From contig CAJUNS010000001.1 of assembly GCA_910587995.1 (NCBI GenBank), positions 124,001 through 188,000 on the forward strand: a stretch of 64,000 nt of DNA, read 5' to 3'. This document shows positions 26,595 through 35,539 of this stretch, one piece after another. The notes beneath the pieces are model-generated. The model made no database searches. It had not been told where the DNA came from and saw only the letters and a program-made list of their open reading frames with translations. Both the position numbers and the translations under genes were made by a program. This stretch comes from an uncultured Oscillospiraceae bacterium (lineage in GTDB: Bacteria > Bacillota_A > Clostridia > Oscillospirales > Acutalibacteraceae). The stretch's first letter is position 1. Each line of letters begins with the position of its first letter.

Positions 26595-27458
26595 TCACTC
26601 CAAGTCCTTCAGCTGCTCCAGCTCCTGCTTGTCCACCTTCACCCGGCCATCCTTCAGAACCTTCACCTGGTCCGCTGTGTAGACCTTGGGGGCGGCCTCC
26701 GGGTCCTTGTCCAGACGCACGGTCAGGCGGCGGGTCAGCAGGTTCTGGTCAATGACCACACCCTTGCCATCCGGAGTGGAGACAATGGCGTTCACTTTGG
26801 GGGTGGTGCGCAGCAGGTCCTGGTAGGCCTCCTGCTCATACTTCAGGCAGCACATCAGCCGCCCGCAGGCCCCGGAAATTTTCACCGGGTTCAAGGAGAG
26901 GCCCTGCTCCTTTGCCATTTTGATGGACACTGGCTGGAACCCGGCCAGAAAGGACCCGCAGCAGAAGGGCCGGCCGCAAATGCCCATGCCCCCCAGCATC
27001 TTGGCCTCGTCCCGCACGCCGATTTGCCGCAGCTCGATGCGTGTGCGGAACAGGCCCGCCAGGTCCTTCACCAGTTCCCGGAAATCCACCCGGCCGTCGG
27101 CGGTGAAGTAGAAAAGAATTTTGCTGTTGTCAAAGGTGTATTCCACCTCCACCAGCTTCATCTCCAGGCCCCGGGCGGCAATGCGCTTTTCGCAGGCCTT
27201 AAAGGCGGCCTTCTCCTTGCGGTGGTTTTCCTCCACCTGCCGCAAGTCCTCGGAGGTGGCCCGGCGGATGAGCTTTCGCAGGGGCTGAATGATGGCGGAG
27301 TCCCGGACCTCCCGGTTTTCCATGGCCACCTCGCCGCACTCCACGCCCCGGGCGGTCTCCACAATAGCCATGTCGCCCCGGCGGAGCTGTTCCTCCCCGG
27401 GGTCGAAATAATACACCTTACCGGTGCTTTTAAAGCGTACGCCTATCACTTCTGCCAT
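26595..27458 (-). CDS. ricT: PSP1-domain protein RicT/YaaT
   Basis: In Bacillus, RicT is part of the RicAFT complex that binds Fe-S clusters and assists RNase Y-dependent mRNA processing, sporulation and competence. The 287 residues show the PSP1 core and its cysteine pattern: GGMGICGRPFCCGSFL and ISGACGRLMCCLKYEQ. The start follows GGAGAAAAAGA. It is downstream of holB on the same strand, matching the yaaQ-yaaR-holB-yaaT cluster without a yaaR-type gene. rny is also in this window but not linked. Confidence 0.95.
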   Translation of the reverse strand: MAEVIGVRFKSTGKVYYFDPGEEQLRRGDMAIVETARGVECGEVAMENREVRDSAIIQPLRKLIRRATSEDLRQVEENHRKEKAAFKACEKRIAARGLEMKLVEVEYTFDNSKILFYFTADGRVDFRELVKDLAGLFRTRIELRQIGVRDEAKMLGGMGICGRPFCCGSFLAGFQPVSIKMAKEQGLSLNPVKISGACGRLMCCLKYEQEAYQDLLRTTPKVNAIVSTPDGKGVVIDQNLLTRRLTVRLDKDPEAAPKVYTADQVKVLKDGRVKVDKQELEQLKDLE

Positions 27459-27529
27459 TCTTTTTCTCCTAAAAGATAGATTCTATACCAAAATGTAAAT
27501 ACAATGAAACTTAACATTACCCCACGCCG

Positions 27530-28510
27530 CTAAGAGGCGCGGTTCATCAGCCCGGCGCAGAACCAAGCCAGCAGCAAGCCGGTGTTGGCGTTGCGGTCCA
27601 GCTTGTCCCGGCATTCCTCCGCCAAACCCGGCAGGCGGGCCAAGCGTCCCAGGGGCAGGGCGCAGAGCTTTTCCACCGCCGGTTCCGCGCCGCTCAAAAG
27701 CTCCCGCCCCCCCATGCGCACCGCGCATGCGTCACGAAAAATCAGAGAGAGCCGCTCCAATGTTTCCCGGAAGAGAGCCCGGTCCTTTTGCAGCTCCGCC
27801 GACACGGCCAGCAGCCGGTGCCCGCCCGAGGCCAGCATGGCTCCGGCCATTTCCACCGCCACGGCGAAGGCCTGGCCCGCCCGGCCTCCTTCCAGTTCTT
27901 CCAGCATCCGGCCCAGGTTTCCCCCGCACAGCCTGGCCAACTCCTCCGCCCGGTCCCCGGCCTCCGGCCTGTGCTCCTTCAGCCAGCGGGCCGCGTCCTC
28001 CACGGCGGGGGGGCGCAGGGTAAAAATCTGAGACCGGGACCGAATGGTGGGCAGCACCGCCCCCGCGCTGGGGCACAGCATGAGGAAAACCGCCCCCTTA
28101 GGCGGCTCCTCCACCAGCTTGAGCAGGGTATTCTGGGCGGCGGGCAGGGTTCGGGGGCCAAAGTCCACAATATAGACATTGTAGTCCGCCTCTTCGGGCA
28201 TGCGGTACGCGTCCTCCAGCATCTCCCGCCCAGCCTCTACCGAAAGGGAGCCGCTGGCCCCGCTTCCCTGAAACCGCCGGATGTCCGGATGGGACCCGGC
28301 CTGGGCCCGCAGGCAGCTGGGGCACTGGCCGCAGGGGGCCCGGGGCTTGTCCCGGCAGACCAGGGCCTGGGCGGTCAGCCCGGCCAGGGTCTGTTTGCCG
28401 CAGCCCCGCTCTCCCTGAAAAATCACCGCATGAGGAAAACGCCCCGCGGCAAACGCGGCGCGCAGTCCCTCTTTTACGCTTTCATTCCCTAAAAAACCGG
28501 GAAACTCCAT
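27530..28510 (-). CDS. holB: DNA polymerase III, delta' subunit
   Basis: The clamp-loader delta' subunit, 326 residues. PHAVIFQGERGCGKQTLAG is a P-loop, CGQCPSCLRAQAGSHPD is the zinc-binding four-Cys module, and VYIVDFGPRTLPAAQNTLLKLVEEPP is the sensor region. The C-terminal clamp-loader collar is divergent, as usual. Its ATG overlaps the darA stop by one base (TGATG), so they are co-translated. Confidence 0.94.
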   Translation of the reverse strand: MEFPGFLGNESVKEGLRAAFAAGRFPHAVIFQGERGCGKQTLAGLTAQALVCRDKPRAPCGQCPSCLRAQAGSHPDIRRFQGSGASGSLSVEAGREMLEDAYRMPEEADYNVYIVDFGPRTLPAAQNTLLKLVEEPPKGAVFLMLCPSAGAVLPTIRSRSQIFTLRPPAVEDAARWLKEHRPEAGDRAEELARLCGGNLGRMLEELEGGRAGQAFAVAVEMAGAMLASGGHRLLAVSAELQKDRALFRETLERLSLIFRDACAVRMGGRELLSGAEPAVEKLCALPLGRLARLPGLAEECRDKLDRNANTGLLLAWFCAGLMNRAS

Positions 28511-28833
28511 CAGACTTTCTCAAAGCGGTCCACATTGAGCACAAAGATGGTGGACCCGCCCACCGTGACCTCCACCGGGAAGGAGGAGTACATGCCCACC
28601 TCCATGTTGGAGGAGTGGGGCACAATCTGGGTGCGGCGGCTGCTGTACTTGGCGATGATGCCAATGACCTCATCCACCTTGCCGTCCTCCACGCCGGAGA
28701 TAAAGGTGGTGTTTCCGGCCATCAAAAAGCCGCCGGTGGTGGCCAGCTTGGTAACGGAAAAGCCTTCGCGGGTCAAAGCGGAGGATACGGCTCCGCTGTC
28801 GTCGTTGCTGACAATGGCGAGGATCAGTTTCAT
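28510..28833 (-). CDS. darA: Cyclic-di-AMP receptor (DarA/PstA family)
   Basis: A 107-residue PII-like protein that binds c-di-AMP as a trimer. MKLILAIVSNDDSGAVSSAL, the TTGGFLMAGNTTF loop, and VGMYSSFPVEVTVGGSTIFV are the conserved strands and ligand loops. The start at 28833 follows AAGGACGAT and gives the standard N-terminus. First gene of the darA-holB-ricT run. The output partner of this receptor is unknown in the family. Confidence 0.96.
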   Translation of the reverse strand: MKLILAIVSNDDSGAVSSALTREGFSVTKLATTGGFLMAGNTTFISGVEDGKVDEVIGIIAKYSSRRTQIVPHSSNMEVGMYSSFPVEVTVGGSTIFVLNVDRFEKV

Positions 28834-28974
28834 AACATATCGTCCTTTGCAGGGGTATTTTTTAATACGCCGGGAAAGCCCATGTCCGGCACAGGTCATA
28901 AGTCTATGGATTTATTATAACACATTTTAGACCGAAACGCCAGACCTGAACGAACATTTCGAGCTGTGCAGCTT

Positions 28975-30264
28975 CTACAGAAAATCTTTGCTTTTTTTGA
29001 CATCCTTGGCAAAATAGAAGAGAGCGAACAGGTTTGGCAGGGCCATTAGGCCGTTAAAAGCGTCCCCCAGGCGGAACACATGCTCCAGGGGCAGCAGGCA
29101 TCCCGCCAGGGCCGCTCCCGCCGCCAGAGCCGGGTAGAACCGCCGCAAAGGCCCCTGGGTCAGGTAGTAAAGGGCCTCCCGGCCATAGCAGCACCAGGCC
29201 ACCACTGTGGCCAGGGCAAACAGCGCCGTGCAGCCCGAGACAGCCCAGCCTCCGGCCTCCCCCAGCGCGGCCTGATAGGCGTAAAAGGTGAGCTGGGCCC
29301 CCTCCAGCTGGGGCGGCATGCTGCACAAAATGCACAGGCCGGTTATGGTGCACATAACGGTGGTATCGGCAAACACTTGAAAAATACCCATGCGTCCCAG
29401 TTCCTCGGGGCTGTGGCCCTGGGCGTTCTGGTAGGCAAAGGCCGAGCTGCCCAGGCCCGCCTCATTGGTAAACACCCCCCGGGACACTCCGGCCCGCATA
29501 GCCAAAAGCATCCCCGCGCCGCCCCCCAGCCCAGCCCGCAGGGAAAAGGCCCCCTGGAAGACGCTTTGCAGGGCCCCGGGCAGGTTGGCCCGAAAGACCC
29601 AGATCACCCCCAGGGATGAGGCGAAAAACAGCAGGCTCATGGCAGGCACCAGCTTTTCCGCCACCTTTCCGGCGATTCGCAGCCCGCCCCGGGCCACAAA
29701 AAAGGTGAGCCCTCCCGCTCCCAGGGCCGTGGCCCACAGGGGCACGCCCAGCTCCCCGCAGGCGGAAGCCAGGGCGTTGGTCTGGACCATGCCGCCCATG
29801 CCCAGGGAGGACAGGCAGCAGCCCAGGGCATAGACAGCGGCCAGGGCCCCGCCATATTTCCCGGCCTTTTCTATGTAGCACAGGGGCCCGGCGGCGCGGG
29901 AGCCAGAGCCCTGGCGGAAGCGGGCCGACAGGTAGTTTTCGGCGTACACGGTCATCATGCCAAGGCCAGCGGAGGCCCACATCCAAAAGAGGGCCCCAGG
30001 GCCCCCGGCGGTGAGGGCTGTGGCCACCCCCACAATGTTCCCCGTGCCAATGGACCCAGCCAGAGCCGTGGCGATGGCCTGGAACCGGCCCCGCCCCTGG
30101 CCGGAGCCTCCCCGGCCCAGAGCTGCGCCCAGCCAGCGCCCAAAGCCCCGCAGCTGAAAAAACGCGCTGGCATAGGAAAAAGCGGACCCCGCCGCCAAAA
30201 TCAGCAAGAGCACATGCCAGCCCCACAGGGCCCTGGCCAGCCAGTCCAGCGCCTGGTTAAGCAT
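28975..30264 (-). CDS. Alanine/glycine:cation symporter (AGCS family)
   Basis: A 429-residue sodium- or proton-coupled amino-acid importer of the plasma membrane. About ten to eleven hydrophobic segments are visible, with AGCS signatures: ATALAGSIGTGNIVGVATAL early and GVSRGVFTNEAGLGSSAFAY later. The start at 30264 (MLNQALDWLARAL) is chosen for family length; an upstream start at 30327 would add a proline-rich stretch inside the previous gene. It overlaps the amidase-like gene by 8 bp. No regulatory site seen. Confidence 0.93.
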   Translation of the reverse strand: MLNQALDWLARALWGWHVLLLILAAGSAFSYASAFFQLRGFGRWLGAALGRGGSGQGRGRFQAIATALAGSIGTGNIVGVATALTAGGPGALFWMWASAGLGMMTVYAENYLSARFRQGSGSRAAGPLCYIEKAGKYGGALAAVYALGCCLSSLGMGGMVQTNALASACGELGVPLWATALGAGGLTFFVARGGLRIAGKVAEKLVPAMSLLFFASSLGVIWVFRANLPGALQSVFQGAFSLRAGLGGGAGMLLAMRAGVSRGVFTNEAGLGSSAFAYQNAQGHSPEELGRMGIFQVFADTTVMCTITGLCILCSMPPQLEGAQLTFYAYQAALGEAGGWAVSGCTALFALATVVAWCCYGREALYYLTQGPLRRFYPALAAGAALAGCLLPLEHVFRLGDAFNGLMALPNLFALFYFAKDVKKSKDFL

Positions 30265-30754
30265 GGGGGGCAGCTCCCAGAAAATCGGCGGCGGCCCGGG
30301 CCAGGGCGGCGGCAATGGCGTCCACATTGTTCACCAGCCAGGCCTCGTCCTGAGGGTTGTCGTGGTAGCCCAGCTTCACCAGCAGGGCCGGAACTTTGGG
30401 GGTGCGCAGTTCCTCGGGCACAGGGGTGGGGGCGGATTCCACCAAAGCGGGCTCTGGGTACACGGACTTGATGGCCTGGGTAAAAATCTCCGCCGCGCGC
30501 TTTCCAGCGGGGCTGTAGGCATAATAATAGACCTCAGCTCCTTTTATTTTGGCCTCAATCTCCTGGGGCGCCGCGTGGCTGCGCAGGGTCAGGCTGAGGC
30601 CGCAGCCCTCCTCTTCCGCACTGGCGGGGGCAACGCCCCAGCTCTCCAGCTTTGGCTCCATGGCCGCCGCGATGCGGGACATCCAATAGGCCTCGTGGCC
30701 GCCGTTGGGGTAGGGGTCGGGGCGGGTAGAGGGGTTCAGGCACAGTTTTGCCAT
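30257..30754 (-). CDS. N-acetylmuramoyl-L-alanine amidase-like protein, active site altered
   Basis: A 165-residue protein opening MAKLCLNPSTRPDPYPNGGH, a clostridial Amidase_3-like subfamily. SLTLRSHAAPQ has the histidine of the S-x-H-A motif, and PALLVKLGYHDNPQDEAWLV corresponds to the final conserved strand, where related amidases have a glutamate. Here a lysine stands in its place, and the usual first zinc histidine (DPGHGG) is absent. There is no signal peptide. It may be an inactive or peptidoglycan-binding relative. The start follows AAAGGACGTATCCCT. Confidence 0.7.
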   Translation of the reverse strand: MAKLCLNPSTRPDPYPNGGHEAYWMSRIAAAMEPKLESWGVAPASAEEEGCGLSLTLRSHAAPQEIEAKIKGAEVYYYAYSPAGKRAAEIFTQAIKSVYPEPALVESAPTPVPEELRTPKVPALLVKLGYHDNPQDEAWLVNNVDAIAAALARAAADFLGAAPHA

Positions 30755-30840
30755 AGGGATACGTCCTTTCTGTTTGATGTATAGTTAACGCGGAGTCTGC
30801 AAGCGCTTTTTCCGCTGGGCTCAAAGGGTTTCTTCCCCGC

Positions 30841-31713
30841 TTAAGACAAGCCCAGTTTGCCCTCAAAAAACTCCTTCGAGCTCATGCCCGAGGGCCTTAA
30901 ATACCGTCCCATGCCGTACAGGGATTCCGGGTCCCGGGTGATCCGCGCCCGTTTCTCCCGGCAGGTCATGGTGGCCGCAAAGCCCATGTCTTTGACGATA
31001 CCTGGGCTCGCCTTGCTCATGGCCCCAAAGGGGTACACAAAAGCCGCCGGGGCTTTGCCCAAATGGGCCAGCGCGGCCTCCTGGGCTTTGGTCAGGTCCT
31101 CCACCAGCATGGCCCTGTACTGGGCGTCCGTCTCCCCAGCCTTCTGTCCGGCGCCTTCCCGGCCGCCCTTGTTGGCGTGCAGGTTGTAGCTGTGGTTTTG
31201 CACCTCCACCAGGCCGGAGTCCACCATCTCTTTCAGCTGGTCCCAGGTGGCGTGGGTGTAGTAGGCGCTGGTCTCGCCGCTCTCCGTGTACTGGTCCGCG
31301 TAGCGGCCGATGGGCGAGATGACAAACTTGCACTGGTACTTTTGGGCCAGAGGGAAGGCGTAAAGGTAATTATTATAATATCCGTCGTCAAAGGTCAGCA
31401 AAACCGGCTTTTCCGGCAGGCTGGCCCCTTGGGTATAAGCAATCAGGTCTTCCACCAAAATGGTGGTGTAGCCGTGCTTTTTCAGGTAGAGCAGGTCGTT
31501 TTCAAACTCTGCCGGCGAAATCACATAGCGGCCATGCTGGGCCTCGTCCTTCAGCAGCGCGTGGTACATGACCACAGGAATTTCCACCGGCTCCTCCACC
31601 GCCCGTACGCTGACCACCGCCGCGGCCCCCAAAGCCAGCGCCACCGCCGCCAGGGCCAGGACCCGCAGGTTCAGCCGGACCAGCAGAAAAAGGCGTTTTT
31701 CCCTTTTGCCCAT
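30841..31713 (-). CDS. Membrane-anchored polysaccharide deacetylase
   Basis: A 290-residue NodB-fold carbohydrate esterase. One N-terminal membrane anchor (LRVLALAAVALALGAAAVVS) is followed by PVVMYHALL, the metal/catalytic motif VLLTFDDGYYNNYLYAF, VEVQNHSYNLH (second metal histidines) and a final AAFVYPFG strand. It should act outside the membrane, removing acetyl groups from peptidoglycan or another glycan; the substrate is unknown. The start follows GGAGGGAGAGCC. It is divergent from the HAD gene. Confidence 0.93.
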   Translation of the reverse strand: MGKREKRLFLLVRLNLRVLALAAVALALGAAAVVSVRAVEEPVEIPVVMYHALLKDEAQHGRYVISPAEFENDLLYLKKHGYTTILVEDLIAYTQGASLPEKPVLLTFDDGYYNNYLYAFPLAQKYQCKFVISPIGRYADQYTESGETSAYYTHATWDQLKEMVDSGLVEVQNHSYNLHANKGGREGAGQKAGETDAQYRAMLVEDLTKAQEAALAHLGKAPAAFVYPFGAMSKASPGIVKDMGFAATMTCREKRARITRDPESLYGMGRYLRPSGMSSKEFFEGKLGLS

Positions 31714-31808
31714 GGCTCTCCCTCCTTACTATGTTCCGCTATCCATATTTATACGCGCGAAAAGATAAAATTATTCTGGTAAACCCTATGGAAAACAAGG
31801 GCGGAACA

Positions 31809-31817
31809 TGGTATAAT
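31809..31817 (+). promoter_or_regulatory. Extended -10 promoter of the HAD/SipW-like unit
   Basis: TGGTATAAT (31809-31817) with no convincing -35 at 17 bp. It gives a leader of about 65 nt before the HAD gene. Confidence 0.6.
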
Positions 31818-31886
31818 GGCGAGAAAGCGGCCTGCGCGCGGCTGGGCTTTACGCCGCGCCCGCCGGTACCTTTGGGAGGCTCTGCT

Positions 31887-32723
31887 ATGGAAAAAACCTT
31901 GTACGTCAGCGACCTGGACGGCACCCTGCTGAACCGGCAGAGCCGCCTGTCCCCCTTCACCCAGCAGGCCCTGAACCGGCTGCTGGAAAAGGGGATGCTC
32001 TTCACCTTTGCCACGGCCCGGTCCTGGCGCTCGGCCCGTGTGGCGGCTCAGGGCCTCTCTCCGTTCCTGCCCTGGATTATCCGCAACGGCGCGGCCTTTG
32101 CCAACGGCCAGACCGGTGTGAGAACAGGCGAGGCCTTCTTCACCCACGCCCAGCGGGAGGAAATCCTGCGCCGCTGCGCCGGCCTGGGCCTTTGGCCCCT
32201 TGTCTACAGCATGCGGCATGGGGAGGAGAAGGTATCCTACCTGGACAGCGCGCCCCGGCACCAGGGCATGGCCCATTACATTGCCAGCAGGCAGGGGGAC
32301 AAGCGTCTGACCCCTGTGGACAGCCTCCAGGCCCTTTTACAGGACGAGGCCTATTATTTCAGGTTTATTCACACCAAAGAGGCCCTTGTCCCTCTCTGGA
32401 AGGAGCTGAAGGACCTGCCCTGGCTGAACCTGACCTTTCAGCAGGAGCTCTACCGGCAGGAGTATTGGCTTGAGATCACCTCAGAGCAGGCCACCAAGGC
32501 CCAGGCGGCCCTCCGGCTGAAGCAGGAGCTGGGCTGCACCCGGCTGGTTGCCTTTGGAGACGCCATGAACGACCTGCCCCTGTTTCAGGCAGCGGAGGAG
32601 AGCTATGCCACGGCCAACGCCATGCCCCAGGTAAAGGCAGCGGCCACAGCAGTCATTGGCAGCAATGAGGAGGACGGGGTAGCCCGGTTCCTTCTGGAAC
32701 GATTTGGGGAGGTGCTGGTATGA
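31887..32723 (+). CDS. Cof-type HAD hydrolase
   Basis: A 278-residue HAD-superfamily phosphatase of the Cof/IIB class. Motif I is YVSDLDGTLLNRQS with the nucleophile Asp, motif II is TFATARSW, and motif IV is CTRLVAFGDAMNDLPLFQAA. The C2 cap is between. Family members dephosphorylate sugar phosphates, nucleotides or flavin precursors; the substrate here is unknown. The start at 31887 follows TTTGGGAGGCTCTGCT; longer in-frame starts upstream precede the promoter. Its stop overlaps the next start by 4 nt. Confidence 0.92.
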   Translation: MEKTLYVSDLDGTLLNRQSRLSPFTQQALNRLLEKGMLFTFATARSWRSARVAAQGLSPFLPWIIRNGAAFANGQTGVRTGEAFFTHAQREEILRRCAGLGLWPLVYSMRHGEEKVSYLDSAPRHQGMAHYIASRQGDKRLTPVDSLQALLQDEAYYFRFIHTKEALVPLWKELKDLPWLNLTFQQELYRQEYWLEITSEQATKAQAALRLKQELGCTRLVAFGDAMNDLPLFQAAEESYATANAMPQVKAAATAVIGSNEEDGVARFLLERFGEVLV

Positions 32724-33298
32724 AGGGAATCATCAATTTGCTCCGGGTGCTTCTCATCGGCGTCTGGGGCCTGGCGCTGACAGTCTGCGTCAGCCTGTAT
32801 TTTGACGCCCACAGCCCCCGGCAGCTGCCAGGAGGCCATGCCCCCTGGACTGTGGCGGACAGCGCCATGGAGCCCACCTACCGTAAGGGCGACCTGGCTA
32901 TTCTGGATATGAAGCAGGCCGCAGAGCCCGGGGACGCGGTGCTGGTAAAGGGAGAAACCGGCCCGCTGTTCCGGCGGATTATCGGCACCACCGGGGACCA
33001 GTACATTTTCAAGGGCGACGGAGGGGAGGAGAGCTTTCTGGCCGGGCCCCAGGCTGTTACGGGGGTCTGCGTCGCCTACCTGCCCGGCTGCGGGGCCGCG
33101 GCGGCGTTTTTATACAGCCTGCCGGGCATTCTCCTGGTGGCCGCTGTGGGGCTGGCATTGATTATTCTGCCCGGGAGGCTGAGCGGGGACAAAAAGGCCG
33201 CCCCTAAGGCCCCTCAGCCGGTTGAACCCGCCGCCAGTCCGGACGGGCCCCCCAGACCGGCCCGCGCGCCCCGGGACCGGTACACCCCCAGACACTGA
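32720..33298 (+). CDS. Signal peptidase I-like membrane protein (S26B/SipW type), catalytic residue replaced
   Basis: 192 residues with an N-terminal membrane helix (LLRVLLIGVWGLALTVCVSL) and a second helix near 137-157. DSAMEPTYRKGDLAIL has the S-x-M nucleophile motif of type I signal peptidases (Ser48). In the SipW/ER subclass the partner residue is the His of THRI; here the aligned segment is PLFRRIIG, with Arg at about 85. A proline-rich tail (APKAPQPVEPAASPDGPPRP) ends it. It may be inactive or use another residue. It is coupled to the HAD gene by ATGA. Confidence 0.75.
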   Translation: MKGIINLLRVLLIGVWGLALTVCVSLYFDAHSPRQLPGGHAPWTVADSAMEPTYRKGDLAILDMKQAAEPGDAVLVKGETGPLFRRIIGTTGDQYIFKGDGGEESFLAGPQAVTGVCVAYLPGCGAAAAFLYSLPGILLVAAVGLALIILPGRLSGDKKAAPKAPQPVEPAASPDGPPRPARAPRDRYTPRH

Positions 33299-33315
33299 CC
33301 AGAAAGGAGCGCCCT

Positions 33316-34089
33316 ATGCCGGAACTACCCAAAAAGTATAAAAAGGATTTTTCCCATTCCTATGCTCTTGGTCCCTTCCCCACCTTTGAGCTGCTGCGCC
33401 GCCGCCCAGAACAGGCCCTGGCTGTCTATTTTCGGGCGGATTTTCATGACCAGGAGAAGCTCCAGGCCCTTTGCGCCCAGCTGGGCGTGCCCTGCCAGTG
33501 CTCGGCAAAAGCCCTGGAGCGCATCAGCCAAAAGGAAGTCTGCTACGCGGCGGGCGTGTTTCAAAAATACCCCGGCCAGCTGGGCCCTCATGCCCCTCAC
33601 GCGGCCCTGGTCCAGCCCGGAGACATGGGGAATCTGGGCACCATTCAGCGCACGCTTTTGGGCTTTGGGGTGAAAAATCTGGCCCTCATTGGCGGGGGCG
33701 CGGACCGGTGGAACCCCAAAACCATCCGGGCCTCTATGGGCGCCGCCTTTCAAGTGGAGGCGGAGGAATTCCCAGACTTTCCCGCCTATCTGGCCCGGTA
33801 CGGGGCGGGGCGGGAGATTTTCCCCTTTATGCTGGATGGGGGACAGGTGCTGACCCCGGAGAACGTCCCCCAGGCGGCCCGGTATACTTTGGTGTTCGGC
33901 AACGAGGCCACCGGCCTGCCCCCGGAGTACCAGCGCTATGGGCAGAGCCTGTTCATCGCCCAGAGCCCGGAGGTGGACTCGCTGAACCTGGCGGTAGCCG
34001 TGGCAGTGGGTACGTATTTGTTCGTCAACCGGAACGGAGACGGGCCGGGCGGCGGGCGGCAAGGATATGAAAAAGCCTGCCCCTTTTAA
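33316..34089 (+). CDS. SpoU/TrmH-family RNA methyltransferase
   Basis: 257 residues with a C-terminal SPOUT (alpha/beta-knot) domain: motif 1 QPGDMGNLGTIQRTLLGFG, motif 2 TLVFGNEATGLPPEY, motif 3 SPEVDSLNLAVAVAVGTYLF. It should 2'-O-methylate a tRNA or rRNA ribose. The N-terminal part differs from the standard TrmH/RlmB substrate-binding domain, so the target is unknown. The start follows AGAAAGGAGCGCCCT, 18 bp after the SipW-like gene. Confidence 0.9.
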   Translation: MPELPKKYKKDFSHSYALGPFPTFELLRRRPEQALAVYFRADFHDQEKLQALCAQLGVPCQCSAKALERISQKEVCYAAGVFQKYPGQLGPHAPHAALVQPGDMGNLGTIQRTLLGFGVKNLALIGGGADRWNPKTIRASMGAAFQVEAEEFPDFPAYLARYGAGREIFPFMLDGGQVLTPENVPQAARYTLVFGNEATGLPPEYQRYGQSLFIAQSPEVDSLNLAVAVAVGTYLFVNRNGDGPGGGRQGYEKACPF

Positions 34090-34212
34090 AAGAGGGGGAT
34101 GGCGTCCCTTGGCGAGGCCTTTCCGCTGGCCCGGGGGAGGCTTTCCCGTTTCTTTGCCGGGCCGCCGCTGTTTACGACGCAATTTTGAAATCTTCCCCAA
34201 CGAGGTGTGAAT

Positions 34213-35139
34213 ATGCGCGATCTCACTGCCGCTGTGCTGGCCGATGTGCACGGAAATTACCGGGCTCTTCAGGCCTGCTTGGACTATGCCCAGGCCCGCC
34301 GGGCGGACCAATATCTGTTTTTGGGCGACTACATCACCGACCACCCCTACCCCCAGCGGGTTATGGCCCTGCTCTATGCCGCCCAAGACCGGCTCCCCTG
34401 CCGGTTTATTCGGGGAAACCGGGAAGATTATATGATCCATTACCGGCAAAACGGCGGGCGGGACTCCGCCGGGGTCCCCTGGAAAAACGGCTCGCCCCAA
34501 GGGGCCCTGCTTCACTGTTATGAGAACCTGACCAGCCGGGATGTGGACTGGTTTGAGAGCCTGCCCATTTCCGGCCTGTGGCAGCCCCAGGGCGCGCCGC
34601 CCATCGCCTACTGCCACGGCTCGCCGGAGCAGACCCGGGACGAGATGCGGGGGGACCGCCGCTCCCTGGAGATGCTGGGCAATACCCCGGCGGAGCTGCT
34701 GGTCAAGGGCCACAACCACCGCCACTGGATGCTGGCTCACCGGGGCAAACGGCTGGTATGCGCCGGGTCCGTGGGCAACGCCATTGACCGCAGAGCTAAG
34801 CCCGGCCCCCCTGTTCGAACCAGCTTGGTCAAAATGGCGCAAATGGCCTTTCTTCATCTGAAACAGGGCCGCTGGCAGGTGGAATACGTCCGGGTGCCTT
34901 ACGATTGGCAGGGCGCGCTGGAGGATTTAAAAACCTCCGGCCTATACCAGCGGGCTCCGGTGTGGGCGGCTATGCTCCGTTACAACATTTTAACCGGCTG
35001 CGACCCCTTCAACACTCTGCCCACCCGGGCGACGGCGCTGTATGCCCAAGAAACCGGCCTCCCAGCCCCCTGGAGCGCGGTGCCGGAGGCATATTGGGAG
35101 AGGGCGGCGGCAGAATTCCACGTCAGCACTATTTTTTAA
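34213..35139 (+). CDS. Metallophosphoesterase
   Basis: A 308-residue calcineurin-like phosphoesterase. Metal ligands in order: VLADVHGNYRALQACL, YLFLGDYITDHP, CRFIRGNREDYM, YCHGSPEQTR and LLVKGHNHRHWML. The core resembles the YfcE/MJ0936 phosphodiesterase type, with an extra C-terminal 80 residues of unknown role. ATG 34213 follows AACGAGGTGTGAAT; a GTG two codons earlier overlaps the ribosome site. A 120-bp gap separates it from the methyltransferase gene. Confidence 0.9.
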   Translation: MRDLTAAVLADVHGNYRALQACLDYAQARRADQYLFLGDYITDHPYPQRVMALLYAAQDRLPCRFIRGNREDYMIHYRQNGGRDSAGVPWKNGSPQGALLHCYENLTSRDVDWFESLPISGLWQPQGAPPIAYCHGSPEQTRDEMRGDRRSLEMLGNTPAELLVKGHNHRHWMLAHRGKRLVCAGSVGNAIDRRAKPGPPVRTSLVKMAQMAFLHLKQGRWQVEYVRVPYDWQGALEDLKTSGLYQRAPVWAAMLRYNILTGCDPFNTLPTRATALYAQETGLPAPWSAVPEAYWERAAAEFHVSTIF

Positions 35140-35520
35140 TGCCGCGGGGTTCGGGGTGCCCCCGCTGGCAATGCCGCGGGGTCCGGCAAAGCTTCACCTC
35201 ACCGGGGTGGTAGGCGCTGGCACCGATAACGCGTAGGTAAGATGCTGCCGATGGGCTGGACCTACTATGGGAAAGGAACCATCCCCAAACCGAGCGCAAA
35301 GCTAGCTCCTGTACCCCGCCCAAACGCGTAAAAGTTTTTGAAGGTTCTTAGGAAACTTTTTTCAAAAAGTTTCCTAAGACGCCGGAGCCAGCGGGACGCT
35401 ACCGGTAGGCTGGACCCACTATGGGAAGGGAACCAGCCCCAAACCGAGCGCAAAGCCAGCTCCTACACCCCGCCCAAACGCGTAAAAGTTTTTTGAAGAT
35501 TCTTAAGCTGCCAGAGGCGA
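35130..35520. repeat. Repeat R3 locus 1 (two tandem units)
   Basis: Two related units of about 170-200 bp. Each has a GC-rich body (CAAACCGAGCGCAAAGC, TGGACCCACTATGGGAAGGG) and the block AAACGCGTAAAAGTTTTTGA leading to a strong A/T-stem hairpin (AGGAAACTTTTTT/AAAAAGTTTCCT). The 43.1-kb locus has the same units in opposite orientation. Reading frames inside are conserved only because the DNA is. The repeat fills the 400-bp gap between the phosphoesterase and MATE genes. Confidence 0.88.
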
Positions 35521-35539
35521 CCTAAGGAAAGGAGAAATT

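Noticed and set aside
35129..35453. Two small minus-strand frames sharing WGWF-x-SHS-x-SS with a plus frame at 43184-43411
   Set aside because: They lie in the R3 repeat; the similarity is DNA repeat identity. There are no ribosome sites.
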